NCBI GenBank assembly: GCA_011390885.1
Contig: JAABRO010000009.1
Span: forward strand, 29,980 to 93,979
DNA: 64,000 nt
Direction of reading: 5' to 3'
DNA from: Gemmatimonas sp.
GTDB taxonomy: Bacteria; Gemmatimonadota; Gemmatimonadetes; Gemmatimonadales; Gemmatimonadaceae
Part shown: positions 39,250-47,096 of the stretch, one piece after another
Layout of the letters: every line of letters begins with the position of its first letter
How positions within the stretch are numbered: position 1 is the first letter of the stretch
Translations under genes and position numbers: made by a program
The notes under the pieces: generated by a model
Databases searched by the model: none
Told to the model about the DNA's origin: nothing
What the model saw: only the letters and a program-made list of their open reading frames with translations

Positions 39250-40029
39250 TCAGCGACCCGTGAACGTCGCGGGACGCTTCTCGAGGAACGCCTGCATCCC
39301 CTCGCGCATGTCGGCGGTGGCCGAGAGCACGCCGAACAGGTCGCTCTCGATGCGGCACCCTTCCTCGAGCGTCGTGTCGAGGCCGCGGTTCACGGCATCG
39401 ATGCACCCTTCGAGCGCCAGCGGGCCGTTGGCGAGCATCGTGGTGGCGAGGGCGCGGGCGCGATCCATGAGCTGCTCCGCCGGCACCACCTCGTCGGCGA
39501 GTCCGAGCCGGTGGGCTTCGGTCGCGTCGATCATGTCACCGGTGAGCAGCAGCTTGAGCGCCGCGCCACGCCCCACGAGACGCGGCAGCCGCTGCGAACC
39601 GCCGAAGCCGGGCACGATGCCGAGCTTGGCCTCGGGCTGGCCGAACTTGGCCTTCTCGCTGGCAATGCGCACGTGGCACGCCATGGCCAGTTCGCAGCCG
39701 CCGCCGAGAGAGAAGCCATTCACCGCCGCGATCACGGGCTTGGGGCTCGTCTCGAAGCGGCGGAACACCGCCTGCCCGTCGCGCGCGCGCCGCTGCGCTT
39801 CGAGCGGGCTCTGGCTGGCGAGCTCGCTGATGTCGGCACCGGCCACGAAGGCGCGGCCGGCGCCGGTGAGGATCACCGCACCCACCTCGGCGTCGTCCAC
39901 GGCCACGTCGATGGCGACCCCGAGTTCGGCGATGGTCGCGTCGTTGAGCGCGTTGAGCTTGTCCGGGCGATTGACCGTGATCGTGGCGATCCGGTCGGCG
40001 ACGTCGTAGAGCAGGTTCGCGTAGGGCAT
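39250..40029 (-). CDS. enoyl-CoA hydratase/isomerase (crotonase family)
   Basis: The 259-residue protein has the crotonase oxyanion segment TGAGRAFVAGADI, GFSLGGGCELAMACHVRIASEKAKFGQPEAKLGIVPGFGGSQRLPRLVG and both catalytic glutamates (E in GGGCE and E in GQPEAKLG). It hydrates 2-enoyl-CoA in fatty acid beta-oxidation, or isomerises a related CoA ester. It heads the recF-dciA unit on the minus strand; the start ATG at 40029 is the family start MPYANLL. Confidence 0.93.
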   Translation of the reverse strand: MPYANLLYDVADRIATITVNRPDKLNALNDATIAELGVAIDVAVDDAEVGAVILTGAGRAFVAGADISELASQSPLEAQRRARDGQAVFRRFETSPKPVIAAVNGFSLGGGCELAMACHVRIASEKAKFGQPEAKLGIVPGFGGSQRLPRLVGRGAALKLLLTGDMIDATEAHRLGLADEVVPAEQLMDRARALATTMLANGPLALEGCIDAVNRGLDTTLEEGCRIESDLFGVLSATADMREGMQAFLEKRPATFTGR

Positions 40030-40103
40030 GGCGGGCGTGGTGGAGGTTCGCCCGGAATCTAGCCACGAATCACGCGCGGTCGTGGCGCGGCCCTGGTGTG
40101 CGA

Positions 40104-40520
40104 CTATGGCGATGGGATGTCGCGAACGAGCGGCGGTCCCTCCGGCTGCTGCACGAGGTACCGGAGCGGACGGCCCGGCGGTACGGCGACGTCTTCCGTG
40201 AACTCGAGGCGCGCTGGCATCTGGAGGCAGTTGCCGTTGCGGCGCTCACCCATGAAGCGCCGGACGAGGGTGTCGGCACGCTCGCCCCGCTCCACGCGGG
40301 CGAGCGCACCGCACGCGTCGCTGCCGGCGAAGCCGAAGGCCTGGACGCGCACCGTGCCGGGGGCCGAGTTCGAGGTCACGGTGACGCTGTCCACGCGGAT
40401 CACGTAGCGGTCGGGGGGCAGCAAACCGCAGCCGCTCGATCCGAGCACCACGGCGGCCACGACGATGAGGCTCGCAGCGGCGACCAGTCGTGGCACGCGT
40501 GGATGGATGGGTGGCGACAC
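40104..40520 (-). CDS. putative lipoprotein
   Basis: From a GTG at 40520 the product is 138 residues with a leader LVAAASLIVVAAVVLGSSGCG, a clear lipobox. The mature part (YVIRVDSVTVTSNSAPGTVRVQAFGFAGSDACGALARVERG) is beta-rich and has a cysteine pair; no family is recognised. It runs divergently from mtnA. Confidence 0.65.
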   Translation of the reverse strand: MSPPIHPRVPRLVAAASLIVVAAVVLGSSGCGLLPPDRYVIRVDSVTVTSNSAPGTVRVQAFGFAGSDACGALARVERGERADTLVRRFMGERRNGNCLQMPARLEFTEDVAVPPGRPLRYLVQQPEGPPLVRDIPSP

Positions 40521-40615
40521 GGAGGCCTCATGCGTGGCGGGGCAGCAGCGTGCACGGAGCCAGCGGCTCCGGCGCCCGACTCTCATGCACTCGACCATGA
40601 GGATACACTCCACGC

Positions 40616-41647
40616 ATGCCTGACACCCAGACGCTGCCTTCGCCGCCCGCGACCGTCGTCGCGTGGGGCGACCCGGATCGCCGCTCCCTCCGCCTCCTCG
40701 ACCAGCGCGCCCTGCCGCAGGCGGAGGTCTACGTCACCGTGCAGACGCTCGACGCGCTTGTGCACGCCATTCGCACGCTCACCGTGCGTGGGGCGCCGGC
40801 GATCGGCGTGGCGGCGGCCATGGGGCTTGCCGCGGTGGCGGCGCGCGAGCCCGCGCTCACGCATGCGCGCCTCGCCGAGCTGGCCGAGGCGGTCGCGGCG
40901 GCACGCCCAACCGCCGTGAACCTGCGCTGGGCCGTGAATCGCCTGCTCGCACGCGCGGCGGCCGAACGCCCGGAGCAACTCGTGGCCGCGCTCGCCGATG
41001 AAGCGCAGGCGGTGCTCGACGAGGACATCGCGATGTGTCGCGCCATTGGCGAGGCCGGTGCGGCGCTCCTGCGCGACGGCATGCGCGTGCTCACGCACTG
41101 CAACGCCGGCGCGCTCGCCACCGCCGGCATCGGCACGGCGCTCGCGCCCGTGTACGTCGCCCACGCGCGCGGCGTGGCGCTCACCGTGCACGCCGACGAG
41201 ACGCGCCCATTGCTGCAAGGTGCTCGGCTCACGTCGTGGGAGCTGCAGCGCGCAGGTGTTCCCGTGACCGTGCTCCCCGATGGTGCCGCGGCCTCGCTGC
41301 TCGCGCGCGGCGTGATCGACGCGGTGTTCGTGGGTGCCGACCGCATCGCCGCCAACGGCGACGTCGCGAACAAGGTGGGCACGTATCCGCTCGCGCTCGC
41401 GGCCCGCGCGCACGGCGTGCCATTCTATGTCTGTGCGCCGTGGAGCACCGTCGATGCCGCCACGCGCGATGGCGTGGCGATCGAGATCGAGCAGCGCGGG
41501 CGCGATGAACTCGCGCTTGCCGGCGATCGCGTCGTGCTCCCCGACGGCGTGCCGGTGTTCAATCCGGCGTTCGATGTCACGCCGCGCGCGCTCGTGACAC
41601 ACTACGTGACCGATCGTGGGCTCGTCGAGCCTCCGTTCACCTCCTGA
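40616..41647 (+). CDS. mtnA: methylthioribose-1-phosphate isomerase
   Basis: The 343-residue enzyme has the MtnA marks TVRGAPAIGVAAAMG, LTHCNAGALATAGIGTALAPVYVAHARG (catalytic cysteine) and VFVGADRIAANGDVANKVGTYPLA (catalytic aspartate). It isomerises methylthioribose-1-phosphate to the ribulose form in methionine salvage. The family resembles translation factor eIF2B, but these residues are isomerase specific. glpK follows 10 bp later, but no other salvage gene is in the window. Confidence 0.95.
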   Translation: MPDTQTLPSPPATVVAWGDPDRRSLRLLDQRALPQAEVYVTVQTLDALVHAIRTLTVRGAPAIGVAAAMGLAAVAAREPALTHARLAELAEAVAAARPTAVNLRWAVNRLLARAAAERPEQLVAALADEAQAVLDEDIAMCRAIGEAGAALLRDGMRVLTHCNAGALATAGIGTALAPVYVAHARGVALTVHADETRPLLQGARLTSWELQRAGVPVTVLPDGAAASLLARGVIDAVFVGADRIAANGDVANKVGTYPLALAARAHGVPFYVCAPWSTVDAATRDGVAIEIEQRGRDELALAGDRVVLPDGVPVFNPAFDVTPRALVTHYVTDRGLVEPPFTS

Positions 41648-41657
41648 GGAACGCGGC

Positions 41658-43130
41658 ATGCACGTACTCGCCATCGATCAGGGCACCACCGGGTCCACCT
41701 GCCTCGTGCTCGCCGCCGACGGGCGCATCGTCGGGCGCGCGTATCGCGAGATCACGCAGCACTATCCGCAGCCCGGGTGGGTCGAGCACGATGCCATGGA
41801 GACCGTCAGGCGCACATTCGACGCCGCGCGCGAGGCGATCGCGATGTCCGGCGTCACACCCGTCGCGGTCGGCATCACGAACCAGCGCGAAACGATCGTG
41901 CTCTGGGACCGTGCCACCGGTGAGCCGGTGCATCGTGCCATCGTGTGGCAGGACCGGCGCACCGCCGATCGCTGCAAGGCGCTCTCCCCGCACGCGGCCG
42001 AGATCCAGCGACGCACCGGCCTCGTCACCGACCCGTATTTCAGCGCCACGAAACTGGAGTGGCTGCTCGGGCAGCCGGCGATCGCCGCGCGCGCGCAGCG
42101 TGGTGAACTGGCGGCCGGCACCATCGACAGCTTCCTCATCTGGCACCTCACCGGCGGGGCGGTGCACGCCACCGATCCCACCAACGCGTCGCGCACCATG
42201 CTCTATGACATCGAGACGCGTGCGTGGAGCCCGTCCATGCTCTCGCTTTTCGGCGTGCCGCGCGACCTGTTGCCCGTGGTCCGCCGGTCGAGCGGCTACT
42301 TCGGCACGGCCACCGCGTCGGCCCTTGGCAGCGAGATCCCCATTCTGGGTGTGGCGGGCGACCAGCAGGCGGCGCTGTTCGGTCAGGGCGGCTGGCACGC
42401 GGGGGGCGGCAAGAACACCTATGGAACGGGGGCCTTCCTGCTGCTGAACACGGGAAACCAGCGCCCGGAGTCCGGCGACGGGCTGCTCACGACCATCGCC
42501 TGCGATGCCGCCGGCGACCCGGCGTTCGCGCTCGAGGCCTCGATCTTCGTGGCCGGCGCGGCGGTGCAATGGCTGCGCGACGGCCTGGGCATCATCCAGT
42601 CGGCCAGCGAGACCGAGGCGCTGGCGCGGTCGGTGGTCAGCACCGACGGCGTGTACTTCGTGCCGGCCCTCACCGGGCTGGGGGCGCCGGACTGGGAGCC
42701 GCACGCCCGCGGCACGATCGTGGGGCTCACGCGCGGCACCACGGCGGCGCATCTGGTGCGGGCCGCGCTGGAGGCCATGGCGTACGGCACGGCCGACGTG
42801 CTCGACCTCATGCGGACCAAGGGTCGGGTGCCATTCGACCGCCTGCGCGTGGACGGCGGCGCCACGAGCAACGACTGGCTGATGCAGTTCCAGTCGGACG
42901 TGCTCGGCGTGCCCGTGGAGCGGCCGGACATCATCGAAACCACGGCGCTCGGCGCGGCCGGTCTCGCGGGCGTCGCGGCCGGCGTCTGGTCGGACGCGGA
43001 GGCGTTCCTCGCGGCCCGCCGCTTCACCCGATTCGTCCCGGGGGACAGTGGGCAGGCCGCGCGGGCCGGCCACGCCGGCTGGCGCCGAGCCGTGCGCGGG
43101 GCGCTGTCCTGGGCACGCGACCGGGAGTAG
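41658..43130 (+). CDS. glpK: glycerol kinase
   Basis: The 490-residue FGGY kinase begins MHVLAIDQGTTGSTCLVLAADG and has NQRETIVLWDRATGEPVHRAIVWQDRR, GTIDSFLIWHLTGG, the second FGGY signature GGKNTYGTGAF and LRVDGGATSNDWLMQFQSDVLG. It phosphorylates glycerol to sn-glycerol-3-phosphate. GAGGA lies 8 bases before the ATG at 41658. A terminator-like hairpin follows in the spacer before the cytochrome c genes. Confidence 0.95.
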   Translation: MHVLAIDQGTTGSTCLVLAADGRIVGRAYREITQHYPQPGWVEHDAMETVRRTFDAAREAIAMSGVTPVAVGITNQRETIVLWDRATGEPVHRAIVWQDRRTADRCKALSPHAAEIQRRTGLVTDPYFSATKLEWLLGQPAIAARAQRGELAAGTIDSFLIWHLTGGAVHATDPTNASRTMLYDIETRAWSPSMLSLFGVPRDLLPVVRRSSGYFGTATASALGSEIPILGVAGDQQAALFGQGGWHAGGGKNTYGTGAFLLLNTGNQRPESGDGLLTTIACDAAGDPAFALEASIFVAGAAVQWLRDGLGIIQSASETEALARSVVSTDGVYFVPALTGLGAPDWEPHARGTIVGLTRGTTAAHLVRAALEAMAYGTADVLDLMRTKGRVPFDRLRVDGGATSNDWLMQFQSDVLGVPVERPDIIETTALGAAGLAGVAAGVWSDAEAFLAARRFTRFVPGDSGQAARAGHAGWRRAVRGALSWARDRE

Positions 43131-43215
43131 TCCGGCGCCGCGGCTGCGCCCGGTCGGCCGCTGCCTGATGACGTTTGCGGCGCGAGCGGCTATCTTCCCT
43201 GAAGCATCCATGGAT

Positions 43216-43234
43216 CCCGAACGCTCCGTTCGGG
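43216..43234 (+). terminator. 8-bp hairpin after glpK / in ccmE leader
   Basis: Perfect arms at 43216-43223 and 43227-43234 with loop ctc, followed by gtttgc. It could end glpK. If the possible promoter with -10 TATCTT at 43191 (ATGACG 17 bp upstream) is used, the same hairpin would lie in the ccmE leader. Confidence 0.45.
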
Positions 43235-43350
43235 GTTTGCGTAATCAGCCGGGGGCGATGACGCTCCTCGGATGGTCGAGTGGCGCGCTCCGGCGCGACA
43301 GCTCGCACCCGGACGGCAGCGGCCGGTCTTCCGCTGCAGGGCGGAGTGTC

Positions 43351-43812
43351 GTGAAAGCTCGCAGCAAGTTCCTCATCGGTGGGTTGCTCGTGCTCGGGAC
43401 GTCGGGCGTGCTCATGGCCAGCTCGGCCAAGGAGACGGCCCAGTACTTCCTGACGCCCACGGAGCTGGCCGCCAAGATCGAGTCCAACCCGCGCTTCGTG
43501 AAGACGGGCGTCAAGGTCGGCGCCGCCGTCGTCAACGGCACCATCGAGCGCGCCCCCGACGGCCGGTCCGTCACCTTCCAGATGACCGACACGACCACCA
43601 CGTACAACGTGGTGTATCGCGGCGTCATCCCGGACACCTTCACTGACGGCGTCGGCGTCGTGGTCGAAGGGCGCATCAACGAGCAGGGTGTGTTCGAAGC
43701 CACCACACTGCTTGCCAAGTGCGCCTCGCGGTACGAGAACGAGCCGGGCATGCCCGGCGAGTCCTATCCGTCCTCCCCGAGCTACCCTGCCAGCAAGACG
43801 TCCGCCAGCTGA
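43351..43812 (+). CDS. ccmE: cytochrome c maturation protein CcmE, CxxxY variant
   Basis: From a GTG at 43351 (GGAG upstream) the 153-residue product has one N-terminal anchor helix FLIGGLLVLGTSGVLMAS and an OB-fold (GVKVGAAVVNGTIER, VVVEGRINEQGVFEATTLLAKC). CcmE holds haem covalently before it is passed to CcmF/CcmH. In Escherichia coli the haem ligand is His in HxxxY; here the position reads AKCASRYE, so C124 with Y128 makes the CxxxY form known from some archaea and sulfate reducers. It starts the ccm cluster; ccmF begins 24 bp on. The ATG at 43210 upstream is not used because it lacks the anchor pattern. Confidence 0.92.
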   Translation: MKARSKFLIGGLLVLGTSGVLMASSAKETAQYFLTPTELAAKIESNPRFVKTGVKVGAAVVNGTIERAPDGRSVTFQMTDTTTTYNVVYRGVIPDTFTDGVGVVVEGRINEQGVFEATTLLAKCASRYENEPGMPGESYPSSPSYPASKTSAS

Positions 43813-43836
43813 GCTGGCGGCCTTTCCCAACATATC

Positions 43837-45870
43837 GTGACTCTCGTCGGCGAGCTGTCGCTCTGGGTGGCCATCCTGATGGCCGCCTGGACGACCACCG
43901 TCTCGTGGGCGGGCGCCTATCAGCGCCGCCCGGATCTGGTCTTCAGCGGCGAGCGGGCGATGTACGCCACGTTCGCCTTCACGCTGGTCGCGTCGCTGGG
44001 GCTGTGGTACGCCCTGTTCACGCACGACTTCTCGCTGCGCTTCGTGTCCTCGTACACGAGCCGCAACCTGCCGTCGGTCTACACGTTCACGGCGTTCTGG
44101 GCGGGACAGGCGGGGTCCATGCTGTTCTGGACGCTCATCCTCGCCATGTACGGCGCGCTCGCGGTCTTCCTCAACCGCAAGAACCTGCGGGAGATGATGC
44201 CGTGGGTGACCGGCACGCTCGGACTCGTGACGCTCTTCTTCCTGCTCACGACCGCGTTCGGCGCCAATCCCTTCGAGCGGCTCGACTGGGTGCCGGTGGA
44301 TGGGCGCGGCATGAATCCGCAGCTGCAGAACCCGGGCATGGCCATCCATCCGCCCATGCTCTACCTGGGCTACGTGGCCACCGCCATTCCGTTCGCCTTT
44401 GCGATCGGTGCCCTCGTCACGCGCCAGCTCGACGGTGAGTGGCTCGGCGCCGTGCGCCGCTGGTCGCTGCTCTCCTGGTTCTTCCTCACCATCGGCATCG
44501 CGCTCGGCATGTGGTGGGCGTACGTCGAGCTCGGCTGGTCGGGCTACTGGGCGTGGGATCCCGTCGAGAACTCCTCGGCGCTGCCGTGGTTCACGGGCAC
44601 CGCGTTCCTGCACTCGATCATGATTCAGGAAAAGCGCGGCATGCTCAAGAAGTGGAACGTCACGCTCGTCGTGCTCACGTTCCTCCTCTCCATCCTCGGC
44701 ACGTTCATCACGCGCTCCGGCGTGATCGAGAGCGTGCACGCCTTCGCGCAGTCGAACGTGGGCGCGTGGTTCCTCGGCTTCCTCATCGCCGCCACGATCC
44801 TCACGACCATCCTCGTGTCCACGCGACTCAAGGACATGGAGGCCAAGGCCGAGTTGGAGAGCATGGTGAGCCGTGAGGCCGCGTTCCTGTACAACAACCT
44901 CGTGCTGGTGGGCATTGCGTTCACCACGCTCTGGGGCACGCTCTTCCCCATCCTCTCCGAGTGGGTGCAGGGCGAGAAGATCACGGTCGGCATCCCGTTC
45001 TTCAACTCGGTGAACACGCCGCTGGGGCTGTTGCTGCTCGCGCTCACCGGCATCGGGCCGCTCATCGCCTGGCGCCGCGCCTCCACGGCCAACCTCAAGC
45101 GCCAGTTCGCCACGCCGGTCGCGGTGGGGGTCGCCTCGGTCGTCGTGCTGCTCGCGCTCGGCATGCGGCACTTCTACGCGATCGTGTTCTACGGGCTGGC
45201 GGCCTTCGTGGCCACCACGATCACGCAGGAGTTCGTCAAGGGCATCGGCGCGCGCCGCCGCATGTACAGCGAGGGGCTCTTCGCAGCGTCCACGCGACTC
45301 GTGATCCGCAATCGCCGGCGCTACGGCGGCTACATCGTGCACTTCGGCGTCGTGGTGATGTTCGCGGCGTTCGCCGGCATGTTCTTCAAGAAGGACTACG
45401 CGGAAGTCGAGCTCAAGCAGGGCGAGACCTACGCCGCCACCGACCCGTGGGGCGACACCTGGACGTTCACGAGCCAGGGCATGTCGCGCTACAAGACGCT
45501 CAACCGCGAAGTCACCGCCATCACGCTCGAGACGGCGCGCAACGGGAAGCCGATGGGCTACATGGTGGCCGAGAAGCGCCAGCACTTCGACGCCACGGGC
45601 GCCACCACGTTCGAACCGTCCACCGAAGTGGCCATCAACGAGATGGCCAAGCAGGACGTGTACGTGTTCTTCTCCGGGCTGCTCGATGCGGAGACCGCCG
45701 TGCTGCACATCCACTTCAACCCGCTCGTGGTCTGGGTGTGGATGGGTGGCTTCATCATGGCGTTCGGCGGCATCATCGTGATGTGGCCGCAGGCGCAGGC
45801 GCGCGAGCGCGGCTACGTGGCCGAACTCGCTCCGCAGCACGAAGGCGCGCTGGCAGGAGCCGGCGCGTGA
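43837..45870 (+). CDS. ccmF: cytochrome c maturation protein CcmF
   Basis: The 677-residue polytopic membrane protein has the WWD-type haem-handling motif (WWAYVELGWSGYWAWDPVENSSALPW) and many transmembrane helices, with histidines flanking it (AIHPPMLYLGY, HSIMIQEKR) that bind haem in CcmF. It takes haem from CcmE and attaches it to apocytochrome c with CcmH. It starts with GTG 24 bp after ccmE and its TGA overlaps the ccmH ATG, so the cluster is one transcript. Confidence 0.95.
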   Translation: MTLVGELSLWVAILMAAWTTTVSWAGAYQRRPDLVFSGERAMYATFAFTLVASLGLWYALFTHDFSLRFVSSYTSRNLPSVYTFTAFWAGQAGSMLFWTLILAMYGALAVFLNRKNLREMMPWVTGTLGLVTLFFLLTTAFGANPFERLDWVPVDGRGMNPQLQNPGMAIHPPMLYLGYVATAIPFAFAIGALVTRQLDGEWLGAVRRWSLLSWFFLTIGIALGMWWAYVELGWSGYWAWDPVENSSALPWFTGTAFLHSIMIQEKRGMLKKWNVTLVVLTFLLSILGTFITRSGVIESVHAFAQSNVGAWFLGFLIAATILTTILVSTRLKDMEAKAELESMVSREAAFLYNNLVLVGIAFTTLWGTLFPILSEWVQGEKITVGIPFFNSVNTPLGLLLLALTGIGPLIAWRRASTANLKRQFATPVAVGVASVVVLLALGMRHFYAIVFYGLAAFVATTITQEFVKGIGARRRMYSEGLFAASTRLVIRNRRRYGGYIVHFGVVVMFAAFAGMFFKKDYAEVELKQGETYAATDPWGDTWTFTSQGMSRYKTLNREVTAITLETARNGKPMGYMVAEKRQHFDATGATTFEPSTEVAINEMAKQDVYVFFSGLLDAETAVLHIHFNPLVVWVWMGGFIMAFGGIIVMWPQAQARERGYVAELAPQHEGALAGAGA

Positions 45871-46475
45871 TGATCCATGCTCCGCTCTCGCGGCGCGCGC
45901 TCCTGGCGCGCGCCGCGGCAGCGGTGCCGCTGCTCATGGCGGCCCCGGCGCTGCTCCGCGCGCAGCCGAGCAGCACGGTCAACATGGCGGGCGACTTCTA
46001 CATCCCCGTCCGGCCGCGGCCCAAGCCGGATGCCTCGCCGCTGCTCGACGAGGAGCAGGTGAACACGCTCGAGCGCACGTTGGCCTGTCCGTGCCCGTGC
46101 ACGCTCGACATCTATACCTGCCGCACCACCGACGTCACCTGCACCAACTCGCCGGCCATTCACCGCGATGTCGTGCTCATGGTGAATGGTGGCTATGCGG
46201 CCGATGAGATCGTGGCCGAGCTCACGAACGTGTACGGCGAGCGCATTCTCATGGCGCCGACCAAGTCGGGGTTCAACCTCGTGGCCTGGTTCCTCCCGTT
46301 CGTGGCGATCGGTACGGGCGGACTGGCGATCGCCACGCTGCTGCGGACGTGGCGTCGCAACGCGATCGAGGCCGCGGCCATGCGCGCCGACGGCACGGTG
46401 CGCCCCATCCGTGCCCACGGCACCGACGAGGAGCTGGCGCGCCTTGATGCCGCACTCCGCGACGATTCGCGCTGA
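45870..46475 (+). CDS. ccmH: CcmH-like thiol oxidoreductase subunit with divergent cysteine motif
   Basis: The 201-residue product begins with an SRRALLARAAAAVPLLMAAPALLRAQ leader, which looks like a Tat or lipoprotein-type signal. CcmH normally has a single LRCxxCQ pair; here the same place reads TLACPCPCTLDIYTCRTTDVTC, giving five cysteines. The remaining helices (IHRDVVLMVNGGYAADEIVAELTNVYGERILM) and a C-terminal membrane helix LVAWFLPFVAIGTGGLAIATLL match CcmH. It should reduce the apocytochrome CXXCH disulfide or assist haem ligation. The ATG overlaps the ccmF stop. Confidence 0.85.
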   Translation: MIHAPLSRRALLARAAAAVPLLMAAPALLRAQPSSTVNMAGDFYIPVRPRPKPDASPLLDEEQVNTLERTLACPCPCTLDIYTCRTTDVTCTNSPAIHRDVVLMVNGGYAADEIVAELTNVYGERILMAPTKSGFNLVAWFLPFVAIGTGGLAIATLLRTWRRNAIEAAAMRADGTVRPIRAHGTDEELARLDAALRDDSR

Positions 46476-46496
46476 TCCGCTCCCCAGGCCCCAATC

Positions 46497-47039
46497 ATGT
46501 CCGAAGGCTCACTCCCCCTGATTCTCGGCACGCTGCTCGCCCTCGTGGCGCTGTCCTACGTGCTGCTGCCCCTGCTCTCCTCGTCCGAGGAGCAGTCGGC
46601 GACCGCCCCGCGCCCGGCGCGCGCGCGCGCCTCCGCGCAGAACGAGGAGGGGCTCGCCGTCTCGGCGCTCCGCGAGATCGAGTTCGACCGCGAGACGGGC
46701 AAGCTGTCGGACACCGACTACGACGAGCTCAAGAGCAAGTACACGCAGCTGGCGCTCAACGAGATGCGTCTCGCCGATCGCCGCGTGGTGGCACCCGAGG
46801 CGGCAACGGCCGACGTCGTGCCGACGGTCGCGGACGAGGACCCCGTCGAAGCGGCCGTGCGCGCCGCGCAGGCCCGCCGGCCGAAGTGCCCCACCTGCGG
46901 ACCGCGTCCGGAGAGCGACGCGACCTACTGCTCCGGGTGCGGGCACTACCTGCCCGGCGCGTGCGGCAGCTGCGGGGCGGATGTCGTCATGCCGGGGGCG
47001 CGCTTCTGCAACGCCTGCGGTGTCGCGCTCGCCGCATAG
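46497..47039 (+). CDS. CcmI-like membrane protein with C-terminal double zinc ribbon
   Basis: The 180-residue protein has an N-terminal membrane helix LPLILGTLLALVALSYVLLPLL, a CcmI-like segment ALREIEFDRETGKLSDTDYDELKSKYTQLAL typical of the cytochrome c assembly chaperone, and a C-terminal pair of zinc ribbons (CPTCG, CSGCG, CGSCG, CNACG). CcmI/CycH binds apocytochrome; zinc ribbons are unusual there. It directly follows ccmH by 21 bp and ends the cluster. Confidence 0.8.
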   Translation: MSEGSLPLILGTLLALVALSYVLLPLLSSSEEQSATAPRPARARASAQNEEGLAVSALREIEFDRETGKLSDTDYDELKSKYTQLALNEMRLADRRVVAPEAATADVVPTVADEDPVEAAVRAAQARRPKCPTCGPRPESDATYCSGCGHYLPGACGSCGADVVMPGARFCNACGVALAA

Positions 47040-47096
47040 CGTTCGCGTCGCTGCGCACGAGGCGCGCCGCACCACGCGAGCTCGCCTCGTAGCCGC

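Noticed and set aside
43024..45840. A 938-residue minus-strand frame antisense to ccmF
   Set aside because: His/Arg/Glu-rich shadow produced by G+C-rich coding on the other strand.
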